Shown: piece after piece, positions 37,467-51,342 of the stretch
Numbering within the stretch: position 1 is the stretch's first letter
Layout: the number at the start of each line of letters is the position of its first letter
Source: Tillus elongatus
Lineage: Eukaryota; Arthropoda; Insecta; Coleoptera; Cleridae
Assembly (NCBI GenBank): GCA_964006375.1
Contig: OZ023268.1
Span: 80,271,335 to 80,335,334, forward strand
Direction of reading: 5' to 3'
DNA: 64,000 nucleotides
Made by a program: the position numbers and the translations under genes
The notes under the pieces: generated by a model
Databases searched by the model: none
Told to the model about the DNA's origin: nothing
The model's input: the letters and a program-made list of their open reading frames with translations, nothing else

Positions 37467-39296
37467 ACGGGCTTCCCGTTCGATCGAGATTTGAATAGAG
37501 ACGAGGCTTTCCGCAGCCAACTTGACGACCTAGCGAAGAGACACCCTGAACTTGCAGGACATTTTGAGGGCTTCCCTTTTAGATCCAACAGCTGGGATAG
37601 AAGACATCCTGAATCACCCGAAACTTCTTCTCGTTTTGGTGCAAGAGACAGGCCTTTTGGTTCGAGATTTGAAGAGTTTGGATTTCCTTTCAGAGACGAA
37701 CCCTTCCACCGCGAGTTTCCTCAGCCGGATTCTCACCATCAACAAGGAGAACCACATCAAAAACAATACCAACAACAAACATTCTCAGAGCCACAGCAGA
37801 ATCAGCCACCACCACCACCTCAAAGTGTTCCAAAACAGAGTCAAGAAAGTGCAAGTAGTAGTGAGGAGAACAGCCAGAGGCCACCACAAGCACCTGAAAG
37901 GGGTAGGAAACCAAATCACATATACCAAAGTAACACAGTTGACTTAGGTCAGAAACAGGAACCAGTGAATGAAAGAAATCAGAGATCAATGTCTGCCCCA
38001 CCTCCAGGAAATCGTTTTGTCTCCAGCATCAACATCCCCATACACAGAGACGCCAGTCCATGCAAAGATAAAGGCCCTACTCATACTCAACCTAGTCCAC
38101 AACAGCAGTCTCAACCTTCAGCTTCTAAACCTACAGAACGTGTGATTCCCATTCATGTAGAAGGTAGAGATGAGCCGGTAATGCCTAAAAATATTCATCA
38201 CACATTCACCCAACCACCACAACACCATACCTTCCAACAACCAGAACCTGAAACTATTTTTGGTGGTAGACCAAATCTCTCTAACTTTGCTGGTCGAAAT
38301 GCAGGACATTTTCCAAGCCGGGAAGATGTATTTAAACGACATGAAAGCCCACATGAGCAGCGGTTCCAACAGACACCACCAAAAGCTCAGGAACCTCCAA
38401 GGCAACAATATAATGTTCCTCCACAACAACATACACCACCACCACAACATCAACAACAAACAGTTCCCCCACAGCAGCAGGAACAAGAACCACAACAACC
38501 CACACAAAATCAGCAACATCCAACAAAACTAACACCAATAGATTTAATCAAAGCTGTGCAGAAAGATGTGTCTGAACTTATGGGGCAAGTAGAACAGTTC
38601 AATGGAATTCCAAGAGATAAACAATACCTTTATCTTGATGAAATGCTTACCCGAAATCTAATAAAACTTGATAATATTGATACCCAGGGACAAGAAAACA
38701 TACGGTCAGCACGCCGAGAAGCCGTCAAGTGCATTGAGAAATCTATAAGTATTTTAGAATCCAAGGCCAATGCAAACCTGGCTGCACAAAATCAAGCGAA
38801 GATGGAGGTTGATGTAAAGCCCCAAGAACAAACAGAAGGTGCTACTCAATCATTGAACGCAGAACAGGTTATAGAAACTGATAATACTCAAGTTAAAATC
38901 AGTGAAGATAAGAAAGAACAAGCTGGTACAGAAGCAATGGAAGTGGTACCACCAGATCAAAGTCAGAATGTTGACAAAGGTGATACTGTTGTTAAAGAAG
39001 GAAATAAATGTGAACCGGTTACCACACAAAATCAAAGTGATACACAAAATCAAAATGCTGAAAGTGTGATAAATAAAGTAGCTGAAAATACACCAAATAA
39101 TCAGTCAGGCGAGGTGGGAAAGATGGAGGTGGAAGAAAAGCCAGGAGAAGTAAAAACGGAAAACCAATCAGAACAGAAACCTCCAACAAATGAGGAAAAA
39201 CCTAGTGAGTCTAGTCAGCCCAGTGAGGCAGAAGCTAAAGACGATAAGAAAGAGAAAAAGAAGGGAAAGAAAAAAGAAAAGTCAGAAAAAAAGTGA
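37467..39296 (+). CDS. stv: Starvin/Samui-type BAG-domain co-chaperone, main exon
   Basis: This exon completes a 619-residue protein. Residues 11-60 hold FPFDRDLN and LDDLAKRHPELAGHFEGFPF. Two IPI-type motifs, SINIPIHRD and RVIPIHVEG, correspond in place to the IPV motifs by which BAG3 proteins bind small heat-shock proteins. A long Gln/Pro/His-rich region follows. The BAG domain (about residues 366-443) runs from TPIDLIKAVQKDVSELMGQV to CIEKSISILES and should bind the Hsp70 nucleotide-binding domain and drive ADP release. The tail is acidic, then ends in a Lys-rich stretch. In Drosophila the protein serves muscle protein quality control and cold recovery. The exon starts after TTTCAG, and the codon at 37491 is an internal TTG Leu, not a start. 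Stop is TGA. Confidence 0.93.
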   Translation, partial: TGFPFDRDLNRDEAFRSQLDDLAKRHPELAGHFEGFPFRSNSWDRRHPESPETSSRFGARDRPFGSRFEEFGFPFRDEPFHREFPQPDSHHQQGEPHQKQYQQQTFSEPQQNQPPPPPQSVPKQSQESASSSEENSQRPPQAPERGRKPNHIYQSNTVDLGQKQEPVNERNQRSMSAPPPGNRFVSSINIPIHRDASPCKDKGPTHTQPSPQQQSQPSASKPTERVIPIHVEGRDEPVMPKNIHHTFTQPPQHHTFQQPEPETIFGGRPNLSNFAGRNAGHFPSREDVFKRHESPHEQRFQQTPPKAQEPPRQQYNVPPQQHTPPPQHQQQTVPPQQQEQEPQQPTQNQQHPTKLTPIDLIKAVQKDVSELMGQVEQFNGIPRDKQYLYLDEMLTRNLIKLDNIDTQGQENIRSARREAVKCIEKSISILESKANANLAAQNQAKMEVDVKPQEQTEGATQSLNAEQVIETDNTQVKISEDKKEQAGTEAMEVVPPDQSQNVDKGDTVVKEGNKCEPVTTQNQSDTQNQNAESVINKVAENTPNNQSGEVGKMEVEEKPGEVKTENQSEQKPPTNEEKPSESSQPSEAEAKDDKKEKKKGKKKEKSEKK

Positions 39297-39570
39297 TTAT
39301 GTAATATAAGTTAAATTTTGGCCTTAATTTATTTTTAATTATGTTTTAGGATATCGCTTTGAGTCTTTGAAAAAGTATTACTAGGCACTTGTACATTTTA
39401 AGGGTGTTTCTTCCTTAATCGAATTGATACGAAATACATTGTATGCATTTTTTTTTATTATTATTGCAATGACAATTTTTTAAAAGGACTAATAGCACAG
39501 TATGTAAATTTAGTGAGAGACTGATCTAATTTTGTCAGCTTATAGAAATTAACATCTGTAAATAAAATTT
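39297..39570 (+). other. Starvin 3' UTR and poly(A) signal
   Basis: An AATAAA signal lies at 39561. Further AATAAA-type signals at about 39718, 39768 and 39926 could give longer alternative 3' ends. The region is AT-rich with no competing gene. Confidence 0.55.
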
Positions 39571-40127
39571 AAAATCACACTAATTAACTTATCGACTGTG
39601 ATTTTTCATTTTCTTTTTTTGTCTTTTATAGCCGTCCTTTTATTTATTTATTGTATATAGGTTGACAATTAGTATTTAATTGTGCCATGCATGATTTGTA
39701 CAAAGCAAGTGAACTTAATAAAATGTTAATAGTGAAAAAAAAAATTCTTATTTTACTGTTGAGTGCACAAATAAAAATTGGAAGATATATATTTTCACTT
39801 GCCTTTTTAGAAAAAAAAAAGTTTGTCAATTCTCATGCAAGTAAAATCTATGTAATTTAAAATAATAGGGCAGCTAATATGAGTGTTGTAACGATGAACG
39901 AACATTGTTGTTTTAGTAAAGTGAAATAAATGTTTTATATCTTTATATTTCTTATTAATGCACAACTGTGGCCAGAAAAACATTTTAAAAGTTTTTTCAG
40001 TGAGTAAAAGAAAAGGCATTTTTCTTCGGCAGTTGTGAAACATCTCCATGTGAGCTCAATATATGCTATTCGTATATAAAATATTTTGTAAAATTGCTTA
40101 ACTTACTAAATACTGATGTAGATACTT
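39571..40127. other. AT-rich DNA downstream of starvin
   Basis: It contains possible distal poly(A) signals of starvin and no supported gene. Confidence 0.4.
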
Positions 40128-40240
40128 CTATGGCTTTACAAATGTTTGTTTTCTTCTCTGTAACCGGTTTTGTTTTTTTGATAGCATCGTAAAAGGCCGA
40201 CTGGTTACAGACAAGAAAACAAACACTTGTGAAACCAGAG
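40128..40240. repeat. Foldback (hairpin) MITE
   Basis: TGTTTGTTTTCTTCTCTGTA (left arm) mirrors TACAGACAAGAAAACAAACA (right arm) with a loop of about 30 bp. It belongs to the same family as 15442-15560. The flanks share TATTTAGTATGRAAYGGTTTC on the right side of both copies. Confidence 0.7.
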
Positions 40241-40768
40241 AACAAATCTCTATTTGTATTTAGTATGGAATGGTTTCACCGAGTAAGTGCAACAACTAAT
40301 GAATTAATAATTAAGTTTGTATGCTATTGATTTTTTTATAAATTGCAATTTACTTTAAAGGGTTCAACAAATTCATTGTGCACATTGACTAAAATATTTG
40401 TAGGTCTATATTGGCTCGTGTAAAGCCCATGTTTAAAAATTAGACAAGTCTGATGTGGGCAACTATCTTTCAACTTCCATTCTATGATCAAAAATAATAA
40501 CACTAATATTGATTTTGCCGAACATCTAGAATTCAGTAGGGCCACTTGCTCCAGTTAGGTTACGCGCTGGCTATGTCCTTCATTTACAAAAATGAAAACC
40601 AACAGTGAAGCCAGAGAAGTAGTCACCAAGTAAGGGCAAGAACAATCGATGAATTTTATGCAGACGACTGTTTTAGAATATCCTCGGGAGGACAAACTGT
40701 GGACTATGATGATGACTTGATAGTTTTCTATTCTGGACTGAGAGAAAGTTAGAAAGATAGTGGACTTT

Positions 40769-40892
40769 TTAGTGAATTTTTATTTTAAAAAATTTACTAA
40801 TAGAGAGATATCGATGGTGAGACTTTCGGAAAATTTCTTCAAATGAGCGCGAATTAGGGCCTCTGGAACCGATTTCCATGGTCAGCTAAAAT

Positions 40893-40987
<95 letters not shown>

Positions 40988-41325
40988 GATACTCGGCAAG
41001 TGCCTTTCTTTTATTAATGGCTTGGATGAGTTCGATAACAAGGCTGTTTTAATGAAATTTACTACATGTTTCCTTGGGAGAGACCTTACTAAGTACCAAA
41101 ATTCAACTTTCTCAGTTTATAGAAAATTGAATATTCAAATTTTAAATTTTTTTTTGAAAAAAATTACAAAGTTATTTTAATGAAATTTGGTGGATATCTT
41201 GCCCTAGGAGAGACCTTACTACATACCAAAATTAAACTATTGTAAGTTTATAGAAAACTGAGTTATTCTAATTTGAAGCATTTAATAAAAATTCACTACC
41301 ATAATGCACTTGCTGCGTCCAGGTT
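40769..41325 (-). mobile_element. HINE-like repeat, complete short form
   Basis: It begins with the hairpin end TTTAGTGAATTTTTATTTTA and AGAGATATCGATGGTGAGAC, carries (TA)n at 40894-40982 and ends AATGCACTTGCTGCGTCCAG. Confidence 0.8.
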
Positions 41326-41567
41326 TTTTTTTTTTACAAACTACTGACCCTAAATGAAGGTAAAACTGTTATGTTTTTCAAATGTGCTAACAATAGGGAA
41401 TTTTATATAAATTTTAACGAAGTATGTGTGAAGGCTCAACAACGGGATGTCAACATCAAATTGGCAGACACTTAAATATCTGAGGATTGTAAGTGATAGC
41501 TCTCTAAAGTGAGATAAACACTGAACACCGTTAACCACTAAAATTAGGTTAGATCTCTTATCCCAAC

Positions 41568-41696
41568 TTTTAGTGAACTTTCTTTTTAAACAAATCACTA
41601 ATGAGGAGCTCTTGACTTTTGAATGTTAAAAAATTTCTTCAAATGAGCGCGATTTAGGACCCCTGGAACCTAAATCTGAGGTCGGTTTCTGACTAC

Positions 41697-41770
<74 letters not shown>

Positions 41771-41880
41771 GTGTGTCACACCGATAACCCAAAAAAAAGG
41801 GCCGATTTTGATAAAATTTGGTGACTTATGTTCCTTTCGCAAGTGGCTTGGATTTCGTCAGCCAGGAAAATCTGCTCGGT
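41568..41880 (-). mobile_element. HINE-like repeat, truncated
   Basis: The hairpin end ACTTTTAGTGAACTTTC and GAGGAGCTCTTGACTTTTG are followed by (TA)n at 41697-41767 and GTGTGTGTCACACCGATAAC. It breaks off after GGAAAATCTGCTCGGTT. Confidence 0.7.
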
Positions 41881-42029
41881 TCAAATAGATTAAACAATAC
41901 TTTGTTTTAATTAAATAGTCTAATTCCCCGGTCTGTGCCAGTTCTGAGCGGACCTTTAATGTATCGAATTTTGACCACAAAATTATAATGCATGCTTGTA
42001 AGAAAAGAAATTAGAGACTGCAGACATTT

Positions 42030-43040
42030 TCAAACAATAAATAATAATAATTTATTGTGTCCAACAGGACACTTACAAGCTAATTAGCGAGTGAGATTAC
42101 CATAAATTAACAATAACAAAATATTCATCCAAAAACCAACCTAAAACTAGAACATATCAATAGCTTTATGCAACAATGTGCACAAAATGTCTCTAAATAT
42201 TTCACTATGTGAACAAATGATATTGAAAGTTTCACACGTTACATATATTGGAGATCTTAACATAACAGTCTTAGCCTGATTATTATAAAATAACATATTA
42301 TGCTGCTCACTCTTCCTGGGAACATGGAAATTTATCTGCGCCAATAATTCCGGACAATCAATGACATTGTGTATCAGTTTATATAAAAACTTGATTGAGT
42401 CAACTCTTCTTAGCTTACACAAAGTGACGAATTCAAAATACCCAAACAAAACAGAATGATCGAACCCCCTCTCCGGATAACGCCCAGTTTCCTTAAACCA
42501 CAAATATTTTAGGAACATTCTCTGGACAGATTCAAGTGTGCTTATATGCACACCATAATATGGGCCCCAGACAAGAGATGCATATCGTAACTTTGAAAGA
42601 ACAAAAGCACAATACAAAGCTTTGAGAGCACCAAAGCATGTAAACAACCTACAGTTCCGCACTATAAATCCCAAAAACCTGTTACACTCGTTTACTATGG
42701 TATTGATGTGAATGACAAACGACAGTTTCTTATCAAAGTGGACTCCCAAGTCTTTCACAGTCTCCACACGATCGACCACCAACCGACCCACAGTATACTC
42801 AAACTGAACAGGGAAAGCTTTACACAGTCATGACCTTACATTTAGTTCCAATCCATTCTGTAAGCACCACTCAGAGCAAGTCTAGATCTTCCTACAGTCA
42901 AACGCAATCATCCAGCGATGTCACTCATAAGCAGCTTCAAGTCATCTGCATAGAAAAGTCTCAACACACTTAAACTACTGTCCAAATCATTGATAAATAA
43001 TAAGAACAGTAGCGGCCCCAGATTTATCCCTGTTGGATAA
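42030..43040 (-). pseudogene. LINE 3' end: RT C-terminus plus 3' tail
   Basis: On the minus strand GINLGPLLFLLFINDLD and LRLFYADDLKLLMSD (about 43035-42935) are RT catalytic blocks. After a break a long frame (42791-42147) continues with VETVKDLGVHFDKKLSF, LYCAFVLSKLRYASLVWGP and VQRMFLKYLWF, the thumb and C-terminal region of CR1/Jockey-type RTs. The 3' side ends in AATAAATTATTATTATTTAT (about 42056-42037, minus), an ATT-type LINE tail. The 5' part is missing and two stops or frameshifts lie near 42800-42930. Confidence 0.8.
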
Positions 43041-43190
43041 AGTTATTTTGATGAAATATAGTAGACTGTTTCAACTATATAGGTTACACTGGTAACCAAA
43101 TTTGATGCCTGCTTTGTTAAAAAAAAGATTTGCTATTAAAAACATGTTTATGAAAATTCACTATCATAACGCACTTGTTGCATATAAACT
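43035..43190 (-). mobile_element. HINE-like repeat, GACGC-end fragment
   Basis: It contains part of the 300-bp module (ACTATATAGGTTACACTGGT, AAAACATGTTTATGAAAATT) and a diverged terminus (AACGCACTTGTTGCATA). Confidence 0.65.
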
Positions 43191-43429
43191 TTTTAGGTTC
43201 TTCAGAGCAAATCTTAAAAACAAATGTCTGATTGTCATGTATTTTGTGTGCAGTCCTCGTTGAATTAATAGTATCATTGCATGGGGTGGTAATAAATAAT
43301 TATAAGAGAATGGAAGTGGTACAGAAATTAATTATAAAGGTCATCTTGCAAAAAGATATTACATATCAGTTTGATAAAAAAAAACTAAACTGATTATTAT
43401 CAAAAACAAATAAATGGCCACAAAAATAA

Positions 43430-44720
43430 TTCCAAAATACTATGGTCTGGCGTCGAGCAAATTAGTCTGAGCTCAAAGAACCATAAAAATATAAGTGAAA
43501 TCAGTGATGAGACTAATATGGTTTATAGGGGTGATAAAAATGTAGCTGATGTTTTTGTTAGGTATTTTAGTGCTGTAGGTACAATACTCTCAAGGAGTAT
43601 AAAACATAACATTGGTGGATCTAGAAGACAAAAAAAAATTAACAAATATCAAATTATTTGTTCTTAACCACACTGACTTTTCCAAGTTACTGGAAAAATT
43701 GATGATTAAAAAAATAATAAGTCACCTGGTTATGACGGAATAACTTCGGAGACTTTAAAATTAGTCGCAAATGAAATAGCTTTACCTCTTACCCATGTAA
43801 TAAATAGATCATTCCAAAGCGGAATTTGCCTAAATTTCTAAAAAAAAAACATGGTCATCCCCAATTAAAAAATGATGAAAGACATTGTGACTAACTATAG
43901 GCCAATTTCTCTGATATCCAGTTTCACTAAGATATTTGAGAAAATATTAAAGTCAAATCACCAAATTTCTTGAGATAGACGTTTTGTCACCAAAACAATT
44001 TGACTTTACAGAGCCAAGGTCAGCCGAGGATGCAATAGTTAGAACTAGCATTAGCGGTGTTTCTTCACCTGTAAAAAGCCTTTCATACAGTCGATCACGC
44101 TCAGTTGCGTCAGGTCTTGGAAAATACGGGTTTTAGAGGTATCACATAATCTTATTGAAGACTACTGGTCACAAGGAACTCAACAGGTGAAGGTGGGGAA
44201 TAGTCTGAGTGAAGCATGTGTTGTGGATTGTGGAGCCCCTCAAGGCACAGTACTAGGTCCTTTGTTGTTTAATGTATATCTGAATAACTTGTTTTCATTT
44301 GCTAATGATACTGTCATATTTTACAGTGATGTAAGTTGGCAAAGTGCAATGGCTAAAGTCAAAGATAATATCAAGCATTTCATTCATTACTTTCATAAGT
44401 TACTTAGTATAAATTTTGACAAGACTTTGCTACGTTCCATTTACATCACAGACTGTGAATTTACCACATTTGCGCGGACTGGTTGTGTCTTGTTCTTGTG
44501 GATGTGCTATGTTTTACATAGTTGGTGCAACCATAATAAAAGATCTTGGTGTCTACATTGACAAGTTGGGGTGGAGCTGAAAAAAATTACTTGGGCTCTC
44601 TGGAAAAAGTACAAAAATGAGTTTTTAAAATTATATATTGGAAACCATATACTTACACTTCAGAGTTACTTTTGCAGATCCAGATTTATTTGATATGAGG
44701 CAGCTTTTTTGTTACTCTTA
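43430..44720 (+). pseudogene. Degenerate LINE reverse transcriptase
   Basis: Plus-strand blocks appear in canonical RT order: ADVFVRYFSAVG (about 43540-43580), DGITSETLKLVANEI (about 43736-43780), NYRPISLISSFTKIFEKIL (about 43895-43950), QVKVGNSLSEACVVDCGAPQ and GTVLGPLLFNVYLNNL (44187-44295), and FANDTVIFYSD (about 44298-44330), where the usual FADD is FAND. The original catalytic aspartate is therefore altered. Multiple frameshifts confirm a dead copy. The family differs from the LINE at 42030-43040. Confidence 0.75.
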
Positions 44721-45480
44721 TGTTGGTCGGACAACTTATACACCGAGGTGATCTTGTAGGAATTTATTTTACCACATTTATTGTACTGGAAGTAGAGGCT
44801 AGGTAGCTTATGTACCCAAAGTTTTTTTACCTTTTTATTTGTAAAATAAACATATCCATCAGATGGACTTATAAAGAATTACTCATTTTAGATTGCAGAC
44901 AACTATTTCTAAACTGTCTTATAATATTTTTCTATACAATTCGTCATTTGTTGCGTAGTATACACCATGATCATGGAATGAGGAAAAAATAGTCAAAATA
45001 TATATGTACCAAAATTCAATAAAATATTGGTCAGATAAGTTTTTCATATTTGGGCCATAAGGTGTACAATCAAATTCAACTGGATTTAAAACGCATACAG
45101 GCACTTCCAGTTCTTTTAAAAAATGGAGTTGTCATGGATAAGTAAATTGCCTAGGATAAAGGCTCAACAGATGATCGATTTAAAACATGTTTAGCACAAA
45201 GTATGTTGGTATCTTTGTGCATGTTGAGTTAGATTGAGAGCGTATCATTGTATTCCTAGACTTTGAATAAGGTTTAGATGATTGGGGATGGTATATTGTG
45301 AGTTTTGAGAACTCGCTTTATTGGCTGTTGAGTGCATACTTACTTGATATGTCTCCATATGTGTTTTGCTGATACTGATGACATATGTCTTCATCTGGTT
45401 TGGTTTTATGTTGGAAAACATGGAAAGATATTAGGAATACTACTAACGTATTGAGTATTTAATTGTGTAGTTTTATGGTT
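44721..45480. other. Intergenic DNA, nothing supported
   Basis: I see no motif-bearing frames or repeat ends. Confidence 0.4.
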
Positions 45481-45482
45481 AG

Positions 45483-46034
45483 GTTAGGTTTAGGTTATTG
45501 TGAGTGGGCCATAACAGTTCCTCCACTGTGACCTTAAGGTCTATTATGGCTCACGCCTAATTGTCTTATATTTTGCCCAACAAATCCAGCCTCCTACAAA
45601 GGTCGACAATCTTTGTGAAAGTTGATCCAGATCTCCTGGTGCAAGCTTTGTCTTGCCAAAGAGCAGGAGTCTTGTCCTGTCCGCAGCCGGACAGGAACAT
45701 GGCACGTGCTCTGCTGTTTTGTCACTCTCCATACACAGCCAGCGGCAGTGTCCTGTATACAAGCCGATTAGAGTTCTCAGTTGTCTGGTTAGCTCTAGCG
45801 GACCCAAGTCGGTTTACAAGGGATTGCTTGTAACCCTCCCAATCCGTCCTCCTCGGGTCCTATACTCCACCACAGGTCTAGGGCCTGTTTTAATCTCAAA
45901 CAGGATATGGGCATGGGTTGAGCATGAGGGTTCAGATGACACCCTCCATTTGACGATTTTGGTGCTCAATAGCCTTGAGCTGATCTTGAGATGTTAAACC
46001 TCTCTCCGATCAGCCACTGCCACCATTAAAGTTA
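45483..46034 (-). pseudogene. LINE 3' end with CCTAA-type tail
   Basis: The minus-strand frame 45807-45544 reads MGPLELTRQLRTLIGLYTGH and CRWLCMESDKTAEHVPCSCP, the Cys-rich C-terminus common in R1/I/LOA-type LINE ORF2. Its 3' end finishes in AACCTAAACCTAACCTAACC. A 5'-truncated relative with the same tail lies at 49481-49675. The 5' side is cut at about 46034 by a MITE. Confidence 0.7.
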
Positions 46035-46345
46035 TAGTGGCGATCTCCATTCGGAACTATCTCTTTTTATGGGGGCATTTATGACATAGTCAGGTCTGTA
46101 AACTTTCCTCGCTTAAATATTACTCCATGCAAACATGAACATTAAATTTGTGCGAAACGGTAGAAATTAACAAACAAAACAAGAATACAAGAAATTTACT
46201 AAACGCTCGAATTGACCAAACTAACAATAGCCCATTATTAAATATGTTTGCATGAAATAATAATTAAGCAAAGAAAGTTTACAGACCTGATTATGCCATA
46301 AATGCCCCCATAAAAACAGATAGTTCCAAGTGGATATCGCCACTA
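46035..46345. mobile_element. 311-bp MITE with about 110-bp TIRs and TA duplication
   Basis: The left arm TAGTGGCGATCTCCATTCGG..TTTTTATGGGGGCATTTATG is matched by the inverted right arm ending CGATATCCACTTGGAACTAT (reverse) and CCACTA. TA flanks both ends (46033-46034 and 46346-46347). It has no coding capacity and fits a Tc1/mariner-type MITE. Confidence 0.8.
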
Positions 46346-46353
46346 TACCTTTA

Positions 46354-46889
46354 TTTGTTTAGCTAAGAAGACAGAAACGTATCAATTCTTAGAAATGTTC
46401 ATTCAATATGGCGTAGATATTTGGAATTTTAGTATCTTATCTTCATTCTGTATTTGAGCTGAGAACTTCAGCAAAACTGCAGTTATACACACAATAAAAT
46501 AGTGTAAATCAATTTGTTTGTTTATCTAAGTTGACAATGGATTTACATCAAGTATCGGCTTCCACAATATCACAACTTTGTTATTTTCGAAGATATAAAA
46601 ATTTTCCAAAAGAAAATGTAACATTTTCATAAAATGCTGGTTAATCGTTTGGATGAGTCCATTAGCCAAACCAATTAAACTGGTTGTTCCAAGACTTAAT
46701 TATTTGGTAATATCTTAGATGTGTCACCATTAAAAACTCTGTACTCAAAACAATCAACTCATACTTTATAAAGAATTTACCATTTCCAGGAAGTGTAAAA
46801 GTTCTGGAATATAAAATGTTTCGGGAGTTTCGCGCAACATCAGCTCTGAAAAAAATTACAACAGCCTTCCATGTTTATATTTGTTAATA
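46354..46889. other. Small repeat fragments
   Basis: GAGCTGAGAACTTCAGCAAA (about 46457) and GTGTAAATCAATTTGTTTGT to ATCGGCTTCCACAATAT (about 46502-46578) repeat sequences found at 25388-25466 and 27147-27222. No gene is seen. Confidence 0.45.
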
Positions 46890-47970
46890 CACATATAGAT
46901 TGCTTAATAAGTCATATAGGCCTCTCGGCGCTGACTCCAATGGGTCTTGTGTATGACTTTTTCCTAATAGTTGCTCAAAAACTTCACACTTTCTATGTAG
47001 TCCACTATCTTCTTGGGGGCTATTTTACCTATTTCCTGGGGTGTTAGGGTCACTCCTCCAAGGTATTTGAGGCTTTTGCAGAACTGAGCCATGCAGAGGC
47101 AGAGCAAATGTTCTGTTGTTTCTGCTGCTTCAGTGCAGTATCTGCAGTTTTTACTGTCCACCTTGCCCATCTTCATAAGGTGATACCTTACTGGGAAGTG
47201 TCCTGTGACTATTCTCAAGTCATTCCTGTTCAATCCAAGGAACAGTTCAGACTTTTCTGTTGATATGGCGATGAACCGTTTTCACTGCCTTAAGCCTGAC
47301 GTTTTCCTCCAGTATGACAGCATTTGGTTCTTCTCCCAAGTGTCAAGCTCGTTTCTTACGTGGCTTTTTGTTGGCCCACAAAAGGGATCTGGACCATAGA
47401 ATGGTGTTGTTGCTGCCCTTTTGGCAAGGCTTTGCTTCTGCTTCCTCGTCTCCTTCCATGCTTTGATGCACTGGTACCCACATCAAAGTAGCTTTGTTGT
47501 TCGCACCCAGCTACTTCAAGGATTTTCTTTTGCATTCCCAGATCAGTTTAGACCTGGTTTTAAAAGATTTCAGAGTTTTTAGTACTGCCTAACTGTCTGT
47601 CAGAATGTAGATCTCTCTATTTCTGAGTCTTCTTTGTATGCACCCCTATACACAGAGATTTATAGCCAGCATTTCTGCTTGAAAGATGGTGGAAGTTTTT
47701 CCTAGGGACTTAGCAAGTCTAAAGTTGGGTCCTCTTATTCCCAGTCCTGCTCTCTCCATTTGTCTAGACCCGTTTGTATAGCATACAGTTGTTTGGGCCT
47801 TGCACTGTCTCCTTCCCATCTTTGGCGCTCGTTTATGAAGCCCAGTTTGGCTGGCATTTGATGTGTTGGTTTGGCAAGTGACTCCAGTGGAATAATTTCC
47901 AGGATTTTTTAATATACATAAAACAAGAAAATTCCAGCAAAGCAAGACAATGGGTACACACAAGAAAGGG
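46890..47970 (-). pseudogene. LINE fragment: RNase H and Cys-rich C-terminus
   Basis: The minus strand reads VCYTNGSRQMERAGLGIRGP, RLAKSLGKTSTIFQAEMLAI (about 47800-47650, RNase H), then LKSFKTRSKLIWECKRKSLK (about 47575-47515). The frame 47233-46964 follows with NDLRIVTGHFPVRYHLMKMG and CRYCTEAAETTEHLLCLC. It is the same family as 9170-10870, where the RNase H block is nearly the same. The RT domain is missing and the frame is broken several times. Confidence 0.8.
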
Positions 47971-48076
47971 GAATGGGAATTGATAGTGATGTAATTAACA
48001 GAACACTAAAACTGAATTTTCTTAACATCTATTAAAATGAACCAAAAAAACAAAGTAGTCTTTCTATAGCATAAAA

Positions 48077-48342
48077 TCACTGGCCAATATAGTTGGGCTT
48101 TCGTTTTTCATTAAATGCCTTTACACCCTCTGTCCTGTCTTGTGTAGGTACTAGCTGACCATAACAAGCTTCTTCGATCATTAGACCAGTGTCGATGTCA
48201 GTCTCAATGCCACGGTTAATAGCGGTTTTAGCCATTCTAATTGCAACTGGACCATTTGGTAAAATCTCCTGAGCAATTTCCAATGACTTCTGGTAAGCAG
48301 CATCGTTTGTTTCATTTTGGTTGACCACATGATTTACCAGAC
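48077..48342 (-). CDS. Mitochondrial AUH/ECHDC2-type hydratase, coding exon 4
   Basis: The exon starts after TTATTTGTAG with GT, completing the split Gly codon of exon 3, and reads [56 protein letters not shown] and ends KPNYIGQ-TGA. This is the C-terminal helical region of the crotonase fold that trimerises and caps the active site. A (TA)n array begins 24 bp upstream of the acceptor (48366). Confidence 0.92.
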
Positions 48343-48359
48343 CTACAAATAATTCATTG

Positions 48360-48365
<6 letters not shown>

Positions 48366-48442
<77 letters not shown>
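48366..48442. repeat. (TA)n microsatellite at a splice acceptor
   Basis: The TA run of about 77 bp lies 24-100 bp upstream of hydratase exon 4 on the coding strand, leaving only TTAGAAACAATGAATTATTT between the array and the AG. Confidence 0.9.
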
Positions 48443-48443
<1 letters not shown>

Positions 48444-48904
48444 TATATATATTACTCAAAATGAATTCTTAAGTTCTGTTGCATTGAAGTCTCAGTATCT
48501 TGGACATGAGCTTAAGACCTCACAAAGAATGCCACCCAAACAATTTAAAATTAATATTTGGTGCTCAGTGTCACAAAATTTTGAAACTACTGAACTTAAA
48601 GTATGTTTTTCAAAAGGTTTTATAATTTCACAAAAAAAAGCGAAAAGAACAAACCAAAGAGTGAAATGTCTGTCAATTTGCTACAGTAGGGTCTCTTTCT
48701 TCTGAATGAAACAAAATGGAACGTACCGCAGATGATACAAAATCAAAGGTAAATCCACATGAACCAAATATACTGGTATTGCTTCCATAACATCCCAGCC
48801 ATGACGTAATGAACTTGTGCCCGGTTATTTAACTCGGGCTATTAATTATGTATTACATACAATTAAATTAATAGTACGAAACACGTCAATTTTAGATTAA
48901 AAAG

Positions 48905-50590
<1,686 letters not shown>

Positions 50591-50770
50591 AAAAAATAAC
50601 ATCGTGTAACGTGAAAACTTCACCCCTATATTCAACCCTCTTAGAGTGACAGTTGCAACACCCAAATTTTTAAATGGGAAGTAGGAGCCTGTGATACCTC
50701 ATTTGAAAGATCTCTTTGTTCTCTATTCAAAAATGCTATTTTTTTTTCAATAAACCCGTGAAAATACATA

Positions 50771-51247
50771 TAGGGTGTCAATTATAAAAGGTTGCAGCAG
50801 GATTTTTTCTGTTGAGAATTTCGAAAAAACCTAAAACACAACGATGTTGCTTACGAGGGAGAGACTTTTTGAACACTAACAGAAAATGTGTGTCAACCCC
50901 TAAAGCAGGTGACTTTCAGTGGCTTAATTTGAATAGGAAAGCTAGGTTGAGTAGCACTTTTTTGGAAAGCTCTTTTGATTCTCTATTCAAAGCTGCAATT
51001 TAGTGTAGTTACTTGATATTGGAAAAACAATCTTTCAGTTATGTGTTTTCATTGATAAAGTATACGAGTGGGTAGACATAAGTAAAAATGATGTCCCTGA
51101 GTAGGTTTATGATAATTTTAGTGAATTTTTTTTTATCACTAATAGAGAGGTATTGATGGTGAGACTGCAAAAATTGTTTCAAATGAGCGCGAACTAGGAC
51201 CCCTAGAACCCATATCCGGGGTCGGTTTGAATTTTTATATGTTTATA

Positions 51248-51342
<95 letters not shown>

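Noticed and set aside
37552..38538. Overlapping frames on both strands inside the starvin exon
   Set aside because: Shadows of the Gln/Pro/His-rich coding repeat; the BAG frame alone has domain support and correct splice phase.
48366..48442. (TA)n as part of a dispersed repeat copy
   Set aside because: Neither flank shows the ATAACTCAAAAAATAA or AATTTTTATATGTTT blocks that border the array in true copies.
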